This document shows, in pieces, positions 25,169 through 34,180 of a stretch of DNA of 64,000 bases. Within the stretch, counting starts at the first letter, position 1. Each line of letters opens with the position of its first letter. The position numbers and the translations under genes are program-made. Below the pieces are notes generated by a model. It saw only the letters and a list, made by a program, of their open reading frames with translations, was not told the origin of the DNA and did not search any database. Source of the DNA: Oscillospiraceae bacterium (lineage in GTDB: Bacteria > Bacillota > Clostridia > Oscillospirales > Oscillospiraceae); contig JAFRIV010000048.1 in assembly GCA_017432615.1 (NCBI GenBank), positions 1 to 64,000 of the forward strand, written 5' to 3'.

Positions 25169-27268
25169 TTACCTATGCCATGCTTGTGGCTGCGGCAGGA
25201 GAGGCGTCAGGCAATCCATACTCAGGGCAAGGGTTGAACTGTTATGCAGCAGTGCCGTAGTTGCCGGCGGCAGCAGGCCGAAAGCCCCCAGAGCAATCAG
25301 CGTGCTGTTGAAGCTCATGACGAAACGGTAATTCCGATCAATGCGCGCCATCAGCTTCTGTGAAAGGCGACGAAGGAGCACCAGTTCCCTCAGATCATCC
25401 GCAGCGATGGTAACATCCGCCACTTCCCTGGCAATGCCGGCTCCGCTGCCGATGGCAACACCTACATCTGCCAAAGAAAGGGCTGGCGCATCATTGATTC
25501 CGTCCCCGACCATAATGACGCGACGGCCGGATTCATGCTCAGAACGGATAAAGGCTGCCTTGTCCTCCGGCAATACCTCTGCCGAATAAGCATCAATGCT
25601 CAGTTGGCGAGCAATTGCGGCTGCTGTATTCCGGTTGTCCCCGGTAAGCATCACGACCTTTTCAATACCGGACTCATGCAGAAGGGCGACGATTTCCTTT
25701 GCCTCCGGCCGCAAAGGATCGTGAATGCCGATAGCTGCAGACAACACCCCGCCGATGGCAAGAAACAGCCAGGAACAGTCTTCTTCCAATGCATCAAAGC
25801 AGGGTTGATCCTCCGGGAGGATCTGTACGTTTTCATCTTCAAAGACGAAATGACGGCTGCCGATAACGGCACGCTCTTCCCCGATCTTTGTAGCAATGCC
25901 GTGAGCAACCACGTATTCGACCTCGCTGTGCATCTCCCGGTGAGCCAGTTCCTGCTCTTCCGCAGCGCGGACCACCGCGTTCGCCACGGAATGCGGAAAA
26001 TGCTCTTCCAGACAGGCCGCCACACGGAGCATCTCGCGCTCATCCCTGCCGGCGAAGGGCACTACCTTACGCAGCGTAGGGCAGGCATGAGTGAGCGTGC
26101 CGGTTTTGTCAAAGATCACCGTGTCGGCCTTGCTGAGGAGTTCCATGTATTTGCCGCCTTTGACGGTAATTTTATAATGCCCTGCTTCCCGCATTGCAGA
26201 GAGGACACTTAACGGCATGGAAAGTTTTAAGGCGCAGGAGAAATCCACCATCAGGACCGAAACAGCCCTGGCGGTATTCCCGGTCAGGAGCCAAGTGAGG
26301 GCGCTGCCGCCCAAGCACCAGGGCACAAGCCTATCTGCGAGACGGTAAGCCCGGTCTTCCGTGCCGGATTTGAGACGTTCAGAGTCCTCAATCATGCGCA
26401 CAATACGGTCATAACGGTTTTCACCGACGGAGTGCGTCACCCGCAGGATACAACTCCCCTCTTCCACCACGCTGCCGGCATAAACAGCAGCACCCGGGCG
26501 CTTGGCTACGGGGACGGATTCCCCTGTCAGAGATGCCTGATTCAGCATCGCATCTCCCTGTTCGAGGATCCCGTCAAGCGGGAGAACATGCCCGGTATGA
26601 ACGACAATACGGTCCCCCACCTTCACCTGAGAAAGAGGGATGAGCATTCGGGTGCCGTCTTCCTTCAGATACCAGACTTTATCTACCTGCAGCGACATGC
26701 TTTTGGCCAGATCGTCCACCGATTTTTTATGCGTCCAGGCATCCAGCGTCTCGCCCAGCGAGAGCAGAAAACGCACAGAACCCGCTGTGGAGAAATCGCC
26801 GGTCAGAAGAGAAACGCCGATAGCCACACCATCCAGCACGTCTACCGTCAGCCTGCCCTGCAGGAGTGTCTTTCCGGCAAGAAGGATGCGCGGGATGGCG
26901 TTTACAGTGTTGAGAATCTGCCGGACGGGAACCGGGAGAAAGAGGCGTTTTCCGTAGTGGCGCAGAATCTGAAAAACCAGTTTTTCCTTATACTCCCGGT
27001 TGATGCTGCGGCTGTGCGGACTGAGAACATGGGCTTCTTCCACTGCCTCCGCATAAGTAAAACGGGATAGCGAATGATAGAGTGTGGCCCGCTCTCCGCG
27101 GAATAAAATCGTCACGGTGCAAATCCGCTCATGTACCGTCACGCGGTCAACGTAAGGCAATGCGAGGATCCAGGCTTCCAGCAGGTCTGCCTGTGCCATC
27201 GACATAGAACGCTGAACTGCCCGCAGACGGGCGCGCCCTCTGCTCTCGTGCAGAATTTGAAACTTCAT
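25169..27268 (-). CDS. P1B-type heavy-metal-translocating ATPase
   Basis: The 699-residue membrane pump has the P-type core: TGES (actuator), DKTGT phosphorylation site, HFPHSVANAV (HP-like motif), TGDN and GDGINDAP. The intramembrane metal motif is SCALKLSMP instead of the usual CPC, so the cargo is probably not Cu or Cd/Zn in the classical sense; related pumps have been linked to Mn or Zn export, which is only an inference here. The N-terminal 130 residues replace the usual CxxC HMA domain and have no CxxC. It overlaps the upstream small gene by 4 bases (ATGA) and must be co-expressed with it. Confidence 0.93.
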   Translation of the reverse strand: MKFQILHESRGRARLRAVQRSMSMAQADLLEAWILALPYVDRVTVHERICTVTILFRGERATLYHSLSRFTYAEAVEEAHVLSPHSRSINREYKEKLVFQILRHYGKRLFLPVPVRQILNTVNAIPRILLAGKTLLQGRLTVDVLDGVAIGVSLLTGDFSTAGSVRFLLSLGETLDAWTHKKSVDDLAKSMSLQVDKVWYLKEDGTRMLIPLSQVKVGDRIVVHTGHVLPLDGILEQGDAMLNQASLTGESVPVAKRPGAAVYAGSVVEEGSCILRVTHSVGENRYDRIVRMIEDSERLKSGTEDRAYRLADRLVPWCLGGSALTWLLTGNTARAVSVLMVDFSCALKLSMPLSVLSAMREAGHYKITVKGGKYMELLSKADTVIFDKTGTLTHACPTLRKVVPFAGRDEREMLRVAACLEEHFPHSVANAVVRAAEEQELAHREMHSEVEYVVAHGIATKIGEERAVIGSRHFVFEDENVQILPEDQPCFDALEEDCSWLFLAIGGVLSAAIGIHDPLRPEAKEIVALLHESGIEKVVMLTGDNRNTAAAIARQLSIDAYSAEVLPEDKAAFIRSEHESGRRVIMVGDGINDAPALSLADVGVAIGSGAGIAREVADVTIAADDLRELVLLRRLSQKLMARIDRNYRFVMSFNSTLIALGAFGLLPPATTALLHNSSTLALSMDCLTPLLPQPQAWHR

Positions 27269-27528
27269 GCTTTGGCGCTGTCTTCGATATACTTTGCTTC
27301 CTCAGCGGCGTCTCTTGCCTCATTGATTGCCTTGGCATCTGCAAGGATGTCAGAACAGTTTTCCTGGACGACTTCTACATCGTGCATCACCTGGTCTTTG
27401 CAGCGTAAAACAGCGGCAGTTGCTTGTGTGTATACTTTGCGAGCGTCCCTGCTGCCAAGAAGTTTAAAGCCTGCAGAGCCAAAAAGCGTCCCTCCGACGA
27501 ACCAAGCGATTTTTCCGGTAATGTTCAT
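27265..27528 (-). CDS. Small partner protein of the P-type ATPase (DUF6110-like)
   Basis: This 87-residue protein has one N-terminal membrane segment (IAWFVGGTLFGSAGFKLLG), then a charged helical tail with AVLRCKDQVMHDVEVVQENC. The composition and neighbourhood match a small family (DUF6110, named from memory) found directly upstream of this type of P1B ATPase in Clostridia. AGGAGG lies 8 bases before the ATG. It may help assemble or regulate the pump. No metal-binding motif beyond single Cys residues is visible. Confidence 0.7.
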   Translation of the reverse strand: MNITGKIAWFVGGTLFGSAGFKLLGSRDARKVYTQATAAVLRCKDQVMHDVEVVQENCSDILADAKAINEARDAAEEAKYIEDSAKA

Positions 27529-27582
27529 GGTACATTCCTCCTGTTTGATTCCCCGGTATTCACCGGGTATTTTTTATATAAT

Positions 27583-27600
27583 TTGTTCCCTACAGAACAA
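27583..27600. promoter_or_regulatory. Palindrome TTGTTC-n6-GAACAA upstream of the metal pump operon
   Basis: This perfect 6+6 inverted repeat lies about 55 bases upstream of the small partner gene, beside an ATTATATAA stretch that could be the -10 region. It is a plausible operator for a metal-responsive repressor. A second hairpin (CCCGGT/ACCGGG, 27552-27567) lies between it and the start codon. Confidence 0.45.
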
Positions 27601-27710
27601 TTTCACCAAGTTTTTACCCACCAGTAAAGCGGAGCCACCCATGCCAAGCCGGGCAGGTTATTTGTTTCCGTTGTTTCATGTTTGCCCCTGTCTTCGGATA
27701 AATCCCGCTT

Positions 27711-28580
27711 TCAGCGCCCGGAAGGCTTTTTTGAAAGCAAAATCGTCCGGGCTTTGTCTTCCGTGTCATCCGTTTCAATATAACCGTCATACGGTGCGTC
27801 CGGATCGGTATAGCGCCTGGTAAAGGGCTTGCAAATCTCTGCCCTGTGGGCAAAGACAAAATCAAGATCATCCGACCATCCGGTGTGCCCTGTAATCACC
27901 ACAATGCGGCCTTTTCTGGAGCGGATGTTCTTCTCGAGCTTCTCCAGAGAGTGAACTGCCAGCTTGTTGTCTTCAGCCAATGTGCTGATAAAGCTGTATC
28001 CGCCATCTACGCCAAACCAGATCGTATCCCCGGTGAAAAGATACTCATCGTCGATAAGATAGACCATATGGCCCCAGGTATGCCCGGGGACCAGGATCGG
28101 TTCAATTTTGATATCTCCGATAGAGAACACTTCCCCGTCCTTTAACAACACCTTCCGGTTGTCCATCTTTACCATGGGCAGCTTATAAAGGCCGTGAATG
28201 ACCTTTCTCCGTACTTCGCCGGTCAAATAGCGGTTCTCGGTTTCCCCGATGTACACTGTGGCATTTTTGAAGAGCAACTCACTGTCCCTCTCCAAAGCCC
28301 CTATATGATCGGTGTCCTGATGGGTGATCAGGATGTGCCGGATGGTGGACGGGTCAATATCCAGCCACTTCATTTTCTGCTGCAGCGTTTCATAGTTGTA
28401 GCCCGCATCGATCATAATCGTGACGCCGTTTTTGGTATAGAAGAAGATATTTGCTACCCATTCACGCACACAGGCGACATGCTCATCGATACGCCCGGTA
28501 TTCAATGGTTTAAAGATTGCCCGGCCGCGAAACATCGCACTCATGGATCTTTTCTGGTTTTCGGAATCCTTCCTTGCCAT
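27711..28580 (-). CDS. Metallo-beta-lactamase-fold hydrolase
   Basis: The 289-residue protein has the MBL-fold metal ligands in order: THQDTDHIG (the H-x-x-x-DH core), PGHTWGH, FTGDT and ITGHTGW. Such enzymes cleave ester-like bonds in many substrates; the specific one here is not known. The open frame begins at 28625, but AGAGGAG lies before the ATG at 28580. The gene is divergent from the metallophosphoesterase gene. A palindrome, GTTAG-n6-CTAAC (28676-28691), about 95 bases upstream matches sites in the TetR-controlled island. Confidence 0.9.
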   Translation of the reverse strand: MARKDSENQKRSMSAMFRGRAIFKPLNTGRIDEHVACVREWVANIFFYTKNGVTIMIDAGYNYETLQQKMKWLDIDPSTIRHILITHQDTDHIGALERDSELLFKNATVYIGETENRYLTGEVRRKVIHGLYKLPMVKMDNRKVLLKDGEVFSIGDIKIEPILVPGHTWGHMVYLIDDEYLFTGDTIWFGVDGGYSFISTLAEDNKLAVHSLEKLEKNIRSRKGRIVVITGHTGWSDDLDFVFAHRAEICKPFTRRYTDPDAPYDGYIETDDTEDKARTILLSKKPSGR

Positions 28581-28675
28581 CGTTGCTCTCCTCTCTTTGT
28601 GCTTCCGTCTAAATGGTTCAAGCAAAGGACCTGAAAAAGAATCTTCCGCATTGCGCGGTCGAAAGCACTAATATT

Positions 28676-28691
28676 GTTAGATATTTCTAAC
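28676..28691. promoter_or_regulatory. Palindrome GTTAGATATTTCTAAC
   Basis: This 16-base inverted repeat and its right flank (CTAT-TGCAT-AAAA) closely match the one at 45433-45448. It lies in the 356-base gap between the MBL hydrolase and the metallophosphoesterase. That gap also holds a possible short XRE-like helix-turn-helix remnant (LTKQDLSEIIGGRTISRWES, near 28850-28910), but no other gene. Confidence 0.5.
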
Positions 28692-28936
28692 CTATCTGCA
28701 TGAAAAAACACCCGGCAGCGGTCTTTCCTCCGGTCACTGCTGGATGGGCGAAAAAGGCTCGTTAGTCATCGCTAATTATTATAGCAGAAAGGGACCAGCA
28801 TTTCAAGGCATTCCGACACATTTGTGTGTACTACTCAAAAAAGAACAGTTGACAAAACAGGATTTATCGGAAATAATTGGGGGAAGAACGATCTCCCGTT
28901 GGGAAAGCGAGAACTGCCTGAAAGGAGAATACCCTT

Positions 28937-29731
28937 TTGGTCAAAACAAAATATTCCGTTCCCGGCGCCCCGAGGATTGCTCTGCTGACGGACCTGCACA
29001 GCCATTTCCATGACGACGTGATCCGTTCGTTAAAACGAAACGCCCCTGCCCTGATCTGTGTTGCAGGAGACCTCATCAATTACAGCAAACCGCTGAAACA
29101 AGGGCTTTTCCTGGAGGAAAAGCCGGAAAGCCTGGCTTTTCTTGAAGAATGTGCCGCTGTTGCGCCGACTTATCTCAGCCTTGGGAATCATGAGAAGCTG
29201 CTGCACGAGGATGACCTTATGCTCATCCGGCGTACAGGCGTGACGCTTCTGGACAACAACTGGATTGAGGCAGACGGCATGGTCATCGGCGGACTGACAT
29301 CCGGTCAGGTCACGTACTACAGGGGACTTCGCAAGGCGATGCAGACATCCGAGCGGTATCCGTGCATTCCCTCCCTGAAGAATGGCAGAAGCGTGAAAAG
29401 CAGCTCCGCCTTTCCGCCGGATCTGTCATGGATCGAGGGGTATGCCGCAGCTACCGGGTATCATATTCTCCTGTCGCATCACCCGGAATACTTTCCCCTG
29501 CTTCCCGCAGCTATTGAACTGGTCCTTTCCGGGCACGCCCACGGCGGGCAGTGGAACTATTATTCCTTTACCCAAAAGAGATGGTGCGGGGTATTTGCCC
29601 CGGGACAGGGCTTTAGGCCTGTTTACACCTCCGGGATCTATCAGGGTCGGCTGGTCGTAAGCAGAGGGCTGGCCAACACCGTTGCACTCCCCCGCTTTTT
29701 TAATCCTACGGAGATCGTACTTATTAACTGA
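28937..29731 (+). CDS. Calcineurin-like metallophosphoesterase
   Basis: The 264-residue protein has the five metallophosphoesterase motifs: TDLHSH (D-x-H), AGDLI (GD), LGNHE (GNHE), LLSHHPEY (second His) and SGHAHGGQW (GHxH). The layout resembles the YkuE/YaeI branch, which acts on phosphodiesters or lipid A-like substrates, but no signal or membrane segment is present. The start is a TTG with AAAGGAGA upstream. The CobW-like GTPase gene follows after 12 bases, so the two are co-transcribed. Confidence 0.88.
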   Translation: MVKTKYSVPGAPRIALLTDLHSHFHDDVIRSLKRNAPALICVAGDLINYSKPLKQGLFLEEKPESLAFLEECAAVAPTYLSLGNHEKLLHEDDLMLIRRTGVTLLDNNWIEADGMVIGGLTSGQVTYYRGLRKAMQTSERYPCIPSLKNGRSVKSSSAFPPDLSWIEGYAAATGYHILLSHHPEYFPLLPAAIELVLSGHAHGGQWNYYSFTQKRWCGVFAPGQGFRPVYTSGIYQGRLVVSRGLANTVALPRFFNPTEIVLIN

Positions 29732-29743
29732 AATGGTGGATCT

Positions 29744-30703
29744 ATGAAGCCTGTTGACCTGATTACCGGTTTTCTGGGGGCTGGAAAAACCTCCTTCCTC
29801 CTGCATTATGCGAAATACTTTATTGAAAAAGGAATGAAGATCGGCATCCTGGTCTATGACCACGGTGCTGTAAACATCGATATGCCGCTGCTGATGCCGC
29901 TCCGCGGAGAAAACTGCGAGCTGGAAATGCTGTCAGGCGCCTGCGATGCCGACTGCCACCGGCGGCGGTTTCGCACGAAACTGATAGCCATGGGGATGTG
30001 CGGATATGACCGGGTGCTGATCGAGCCTTCGGGCATTTTTGATATGGATGAGTTCTTTGATACGCTGCAGGAGCCCCCGCTGGACCGATGGTATGAAGCC
30101 GGAAATGTAATCGATATTGTTGACGCAGGCCTTGAGGAGAAGCTCACCCCGGAAGAAGAGTATTATCTTGCCTCCCAGGCTGCCTGTGCAGGCGCCGTCG
30201 TCCTCAGCAGAACACAGCTTGTCCCGGAAGAAAAAACCGCACAGACGCTGGAACGTCTCTCCGCTGCAGTAAAGAAGATCTCTTCTGCAAGGCTGAATGA
30301 AAAGCGTATTCTGAGTAAGCCGTGGGATACCTTTACGGATGAGGATCTTTCCTTTCTGGCCGGCTGCGGTTATCAGCCTGCCGATTTCGTCAAGGTGATT
30401 GCCGGGAGCGGCAGTTCCTTCCAGTCTCTCTCGTTTCTGGAGCCAGAGCTGACAAAAAAGGAAGCCCGGGAAAAGACAGCGCTGTTGTTCCATGACAGGT
30501 CATACGGTGAAATTCTTCGAGTGAAGGGATTTTTTCACGATGCGGAGGACGGCTGGATCGAACTGAATGCCACCGCACAGAGTTTTGAACTGAAGAACGT
30601 GAAGGAAAACCCCGCGGCAATCATTGTGATCGGTTCCGGACTGAATGAGGACAAGATCCGGTATCTGCTCACCGGGAAGACTTCTGCCCTTCATATCCTG
30701 TAG
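29744..30703 (+). CDS. COG0523 (CobW/G3E) family GTPase
   Basis: The 319-residue protein is a G3E-type P-loop GTPase: GFLGAGKTS (Walker A, residues 9-17), VYDHGAVNIDMP (switch-like) and a Walker B-like RVLIEPSG. COG0523 proteins deliver metals to target enzymes. The usual GCLCC metal motif is replaced by SGACDADC, and the NKxD specificity motif by SRTQ, so metal and nucleotide handling may differ from classical CobW. It is the second gene of an operon with the metallophosphoesterase, which may be the metal-requiring client (inference). Confidence 0.85.
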   Translation: MKPVDLITGFLGAGKTSFLLHYAKYFIEKGMKIGILVYDHGAVNIDMPLLMPLRGENCELEMLSGACDADCHRRRFRTKLIAMGMCGYDRVLIEPSGIFDMDEFFDTLQEPPLDRWYEAGNVIDIVDAGLEEKLTPEEEYYLASQAACAGAVVLSRTQLVPEEKTAQTLERLSAAVKKISSARLNEKRILSKPWDTFTDEDLSFLAGCGYQPADFVKVIAGSGSSFQSLSFLEPELTKKEAREKTALLFHDRSYGEILRVKGFFHDAEDGWIELNATAQSFELKNVKENPAAIIVIGSGLNEDKIRYLLTGKTSALHIL

Positions 30704-30754
30704 AAATGTGCCTGAATGAGAAAATGAAAAAAATGTAAACAATTATGTTAACCC

Positions 30755-30783
30755 TTGACTTTTCCTATCCGCTCTGCTAAGAT
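30755..30783 (+). promoter_or_regulatory. Promoter of a possible small RNA
   Basis: TTGACT (30755-30760) and TAAGAT (30778-30783) are spaced by 17 bases. They lie 52 bases after the GTPase stop and point into a 140-base stretch that ends in a terminator and has no open frame with a ribosome site. Confidence 0.65.
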
Positions 30784-30789
30784 CAACCT

Positions 30790-30930
30790 ACAGTCGACGG
30801 GTTAAATGAAACGTTGGCTGCTTACAAGGCCGTGATAAATTTTACCTTCACAAATGCCTGTAAGATGAGCTCTATGGCAGATATGAGCTATTACACCCCT
30901 CTCCGTTATCCGGAGAGGGATTTTTATTTT
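30790..30930 (+). ncRNA. Candidate small RNA or riboswitch-like leader
   Basis: A clear promoter just upstream and a strong terminator (CCCTCTCCG/CGGAGAGGG, 30897-30919, then a T-rich tail) define a transcript of about 140 bases. No convincing coding frame lies inside. I cannot match it to a known riboswitch class by eye. Because a second promoter (31000-31028) drives the next gene, it could be a free-standing sRNA instead of a leader. Confidence 0.5.
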
Positions 30931-30999
30931 CTGCCTGACAAAAGACTTAAAACTATTTGCAGACTGATGTGGAAGCAGAAGAACACCGGAACTTTTCTC

Positions 31000-31028
31000 T
31001 TGTGTATCTTATCAAATTCACTTATAAT
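31000..31028 (+). promoter_or_regulatory. Promoter of the hybrid histidine kinase
   Basis: TTGTGT (31000-31005) and TATAAT (31023-31028) are spaced by 17 bases. A stable leader hairpin, GGCAG-TCTGTC with GACAGA-CTGCC (about 31082-31110), lies between it and the start codon. Confidence 0.7.
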
Positions 31029-31143
31029 ACGGAGTATACTATAAAAAAAGGAAACAAACGGTATACCGCCCCCGCGCAAGAAGGCAGCTCTGTCTGTGTG
31101 ACAGAACTGCCGAGAAAACGACATGCGTTTAGGAGAACGGATT

Positions 31144-34083
31144 ATGTTTGGGAAAAAGTTTCAGCTGAATAGCGAGAATCTCGAAGTGATCGAAGAGATC
31201 GGCAAGCATATGCCCGGAGGCTTTTTTATCTATAAGGAGGACGACCCAGGGGAGCTTCTGTATGCCAACCGCGCGGTATATGATATTTTCGGCTGCAAAA
31301 ACGGGGACGAGTTTCGGGCATTGACGGGAAACACCTTCAAAGGCATGCTGCATCCCGACGATTATGAAACCGTATCCAAATCCATCGCGGAGCAGATCGA
31401 GAGCAGTGAAACGAAGATGGACTATACGGAATACCGCATTATCCGCCGTGACGGAGCAGTGCGCTGGGTGGACGATTACGGCCATTTTACAAAGACCGAT
31501 TTTTATGGCGGAATCTATTATGTCTTCATTTCCGATATCACGGAAAAGCACGAGCGCATGGAAACTGACCTGGCTGTACGTCAGGCTGTGATCGAAGCAT
31601 TGAGCGAATCCTATCATACGGTATGGCTCATCACCAATGTGGAAACCGAATCCTTTTCTCTTTACCGCGGCGACACCCTGGGAGAAACAGAGCACAGCAC
31701 AGCGAACCTGGAAGCACTGAACCACATGAAGTACTCCCAGGCAAAAGAACAATATATTCAGACGATGGTAGCCGAAGTTGACCAGGAACGGCTTGAGCGG
31801 GAACTTTCGCTGGACTATATCCTCAGGCAACTGGCTTACAACCCGCATTACAACCTGAACTATCTCCGGCTCATGGCTGACGGCACGGAGAAATACTTCC
31901 GGATAGAGTTTGCCAGAATGGACATGCCTGACGGAAAAACAGGCATCGTATGCGGGTTTAAAGATGTGGACAAAGACGTCCGACGGGGACAGGCCATTCA
32001 AAGGGAGCAGCAGGAGGAATTAAAGCAGAGGCTGGCTCTGCAGGAAAAGCTGCTGGCGGAAGAAAAGCACCGGGCACAGCTGGACAGCATGATCACTGCT
32101 ATGGCCTCGGATTACCGCAGTGTTTACCATGTGGATCTGGATAAAAACGAAGCCATCTGCTACAGGGCAGACCCTAAAGACCCGGATCGCTTTGAGGTAG
32201 GTATATCCTTCCCCTTCTACGAACGGTTTGCGGAATACGGTGAGATGTATGTGGATGAACAATACCGGGACGGATTCCGACAGTTCATCGAACCGGATCA
32301 TATTCGTGCTATGCTGGCGACGGAGAGCATCATCGCCTACCGCTACCTTGCTCATCGCAACGGCACAGATTACTATGAGATGCTCCGTATGGCAGGGGTA
32401 CGCCACCCGGCGGATCGTGACGATCACATTGTCCATGCCGTGGGAATCGGTTTTACCGTAATCGATGCGGAAATGCGGGAATCGCTGGAGCAGCGCAGGG
32501 TGCTTATAGAAGCCCTGAATTCCGCCAGACAGGCCAACAATGCCAAAACGGCATTTCTCTCCAGCATGAGCCATGAGATCCGCACCCCCATGAATGCCAT
32601 TATCGGATTGAACAGCCTCGCCCTGAAGGACGAAACGTTGACCTCTCAGACGCGAGAATATCTGCAGAAAACCGGGGAAAGTGCCAAGCACCTGTTGGGT
32701 CTGATCAATGACATCCTGGATATGAGCCGGATCGAGTCCGGCAGGATGGTATTGCGCAATGAGGTGTTCTCCTTCAGTTCCGTGCTGGAGCAGATCAACA
32801 CGATGGTCATGTCGCAGTGCAGCGATAAGGGGCTGAAATACGCCTGTCAGATCCTCAGCCCGGTGGATAACTTCTACATTGGGGATGACATGAAGCTCAA
32901 AGAGGTGCTGATCAACATCCTCAGCAATGCCGTCAAGTTTACCGATGCCCCCGGCCAGATCACGCTGACAGTTGAAAGAACGGCGGTGTATGCCGATCAG
33001 TCCACCATGAAGTTCTGTATCCGGGATACGGGTATCGGGATGGATCCGGCGTTTATCCCCAGGATCTTTGAAGCGTTTTCCCAGGAGGACGGCAGCCGAA
33101 AGAGCAAATACGGAAGCACAGGACTGGGAATGGCAATCACCAAAAACATCGTGGAGATGATGAATGGGACGATCAACGTTGAGTCGGAAAAAGGCGTAGG
33201 ATCGACGTTCACGGTGATTGTCAGCCTGAGAAATTGTGAACAGCCGGGTACAAAGCGGGAGATCGATCCCGGCGCCCTGAAAGTCCTTGTTGTGGATGAC
33301 GATCAGATCACGGCTGAACATGCACGCATGGTGCTGGATGAAGCCGGCATCCGGACGGATGTATGCTTTGACGGTCCGACAGCCCTGCAGATGCTTGCGC
33401 TTCAGCATGCCAAGCAGGAGCCTTACAACCTGGTGCTGATGGATTGGAAGATGCCGGAGATGGACGGGCTGGAAGCATCAAGACTGATACGGGAACACTA
33501 TGACAACGAGACGACCATAATTATTCTGACGGCCTACAACTGGGACGAGATCGCCCATGAGACCGTTGTAGACAGTTTCCTCGCCAAGCCTCTGTTTGCC
33601 TCCAACGTTATGGAAGAGTTTGAGCGCATCGCCCGCAGAAACAACATGAGCCTCTTCCGGGAAAAGCAGCAGGCGGAGCTGAAAGGGAGACGCATCCTCC
33701 TGGCGGAGGATATGGAGATCAATGCCGAGATCATGATGGAGATTCTTTCCCTGAAAGAGATGAAAGTCGACTATGCGGAAAACGGCAGGATCGCCCTGGA
33801 GATGTTTGCAAAAAGTACTGTCGGTTTCTACAGCGCGATCCTGATGGACGTGCGGATGCCCGTGATGGACGGGCTGGAAGCCACTTCCGCGATACGGAAA
33901 CTGGACCGGGCGGATGCGAAGACGATCCCCATCATCTCCCTGACAGCAAACGCCTTTGATGAGGATGTACAGAGATCCCTCCAGGCAGGCATGAATGCAC
34001 ACCTGACAAAGCCTGTGGAATCCGATCATCTGTTCCAGACACTGGGCGAGCTGATCTATGAGAGGGAAAACAAGGCCATCTGA
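31144..34083 (+). CDS. Hybrid sensor histidine kinase with PAS and two receiver domains
   Basis: The 979-residue cytosolic protein has a PAS domain (about 20-135, FFIYKEDDPGELLYANRAVY), further PAS-like sensor regions (to about 445), a HisKA domain with FLSSMSHEIRTPMN (phospho-acceptor His), an HATPase with NAVKFT, DTGIGMD and GSTGLGMAI, and two receivers: VLVVDDD...LVLMDWKMPEMDG and ILLAEDME...AILMDVRMPVMDG (phospho-acceptor Asp in LMD). No membrane segment is seen, so it senses an internal signal. The frame opens at 31123, but AGGAGA precedes the ATG at 31144. No output regulator is adjacent; the phosphate may leave by a separate phosphotransfer protein. Confidence 0.93.
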   Translation: MFGKKFQLNSENLEVIEEIGKHMPGGFFIYKEDDPGELLYANRAVYDIFGCKNGDEFRALTGNTFKGMLHPDDYETVSKSIAEQIESSETKMDYTEYRIIRRDGAVRWVDDYGHFTKTDFYGGIYYVFISDITEKHERMETDLAVRQAVIEALSESYHTVWLITNVETESFSLYRGDTLGETEHSTANLEALNHMKYSQAKEQYIQTMVAEVDQERLERELSLDYILRQLAYNPHYNLNYLRLMADGTEKYFRIEFARMDMPDGKTGIVCGFKDVDKDVRRGQAIQREQQEELKQRLALQEKLLAEEKHRAQLDSMITAMASDYRSVYHVDLDKNEAICYRADPKDPDRFEVGISFPFYERFAEYGEMYVDEQYRDGFRQFIEPDHIRAMLATESIIAYRYLAHRNGTDYYEMLRMAGVRHPADRDDHIVHAVGIGFTVIDAEMRESLEQRRVLIEALNSARQANNAKTAFLSSMSHEIRTPMNAIIGLNSLALKDETLTSQTREYLQKTGESAKHLLGLINDILDMSRIESGRMVLRNEVFSFSSVLEQINTMVMSQCSDKGLKYACQILSPVDNFYIGDDMKLKEVLINILSNAVKFTDAPGQITLTVERTAVYADQSTMKFCIRDTGIGMDPAFIPRIFEAFSQEDGSRKSKYGSTGLGMAITKNIVEMMNGTINVESEKGVGSTFTVIVSLRNCEQPGTKREIDPGALKVLVVDDDQITAEHARMVLDEAGIRTDVCFDGPTALQMLALQHAKQEPYNLVLMDWKMPEMDGLEASRLIREHYDNETTIIILTAYNWDEIAHETVVDSFLAKPLFASNVMEEFERIARRNNMSLFREKQQAELKGRRILLAEDMEINAEIMMEILSLKEMKVDYAENGRIALEMFAKSTVGFYSAILMDVRMPVMDGLEATSAIRKLDRADAKTIPIISLTANAFDEDVQRSLQAGMNAHLTKPVESDHLFQTLGELIYERENKAI

Positions 34084-34140
34084 TTTTCTGCTGAAAGGCA
34101 GCTATCCGTATCTTCTGATTCCGGCATTGAGATTCAATAA

Positions 34141-34179
34141 TTCCCGAGAACATCTGTTTGATATTCTCGGAAATTTTTT
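34141..34179 (+). terminator. Terminator after the histidine kinase
   Basis: CCCGAGAA pairs with TTCTCGG (34144-34170), followed by T6. It also resembles the hairpin that follows the intact tRNA-Ser at 46134, so it may have been a tRNA terminator. Confidence 0.75.
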
Positions 34180-34180
34180 G

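Noticed and set aside
28744..29013. Frame with a string like an XRE helix-turn-helix (LTKQDLSEIIGGRTISRWES)
   Set aside because: It has no ribosome site and overlaps the start of the metallophosphoesterase gene in another frame. At most it is a remnant, so it is only mentioned.
32020..33408. Minus-strand open frame (462 codons) within the histidine kinase
   Set aside because: It is antisense to the kinase and receiver domains, has no recognisable domain and no start signal.
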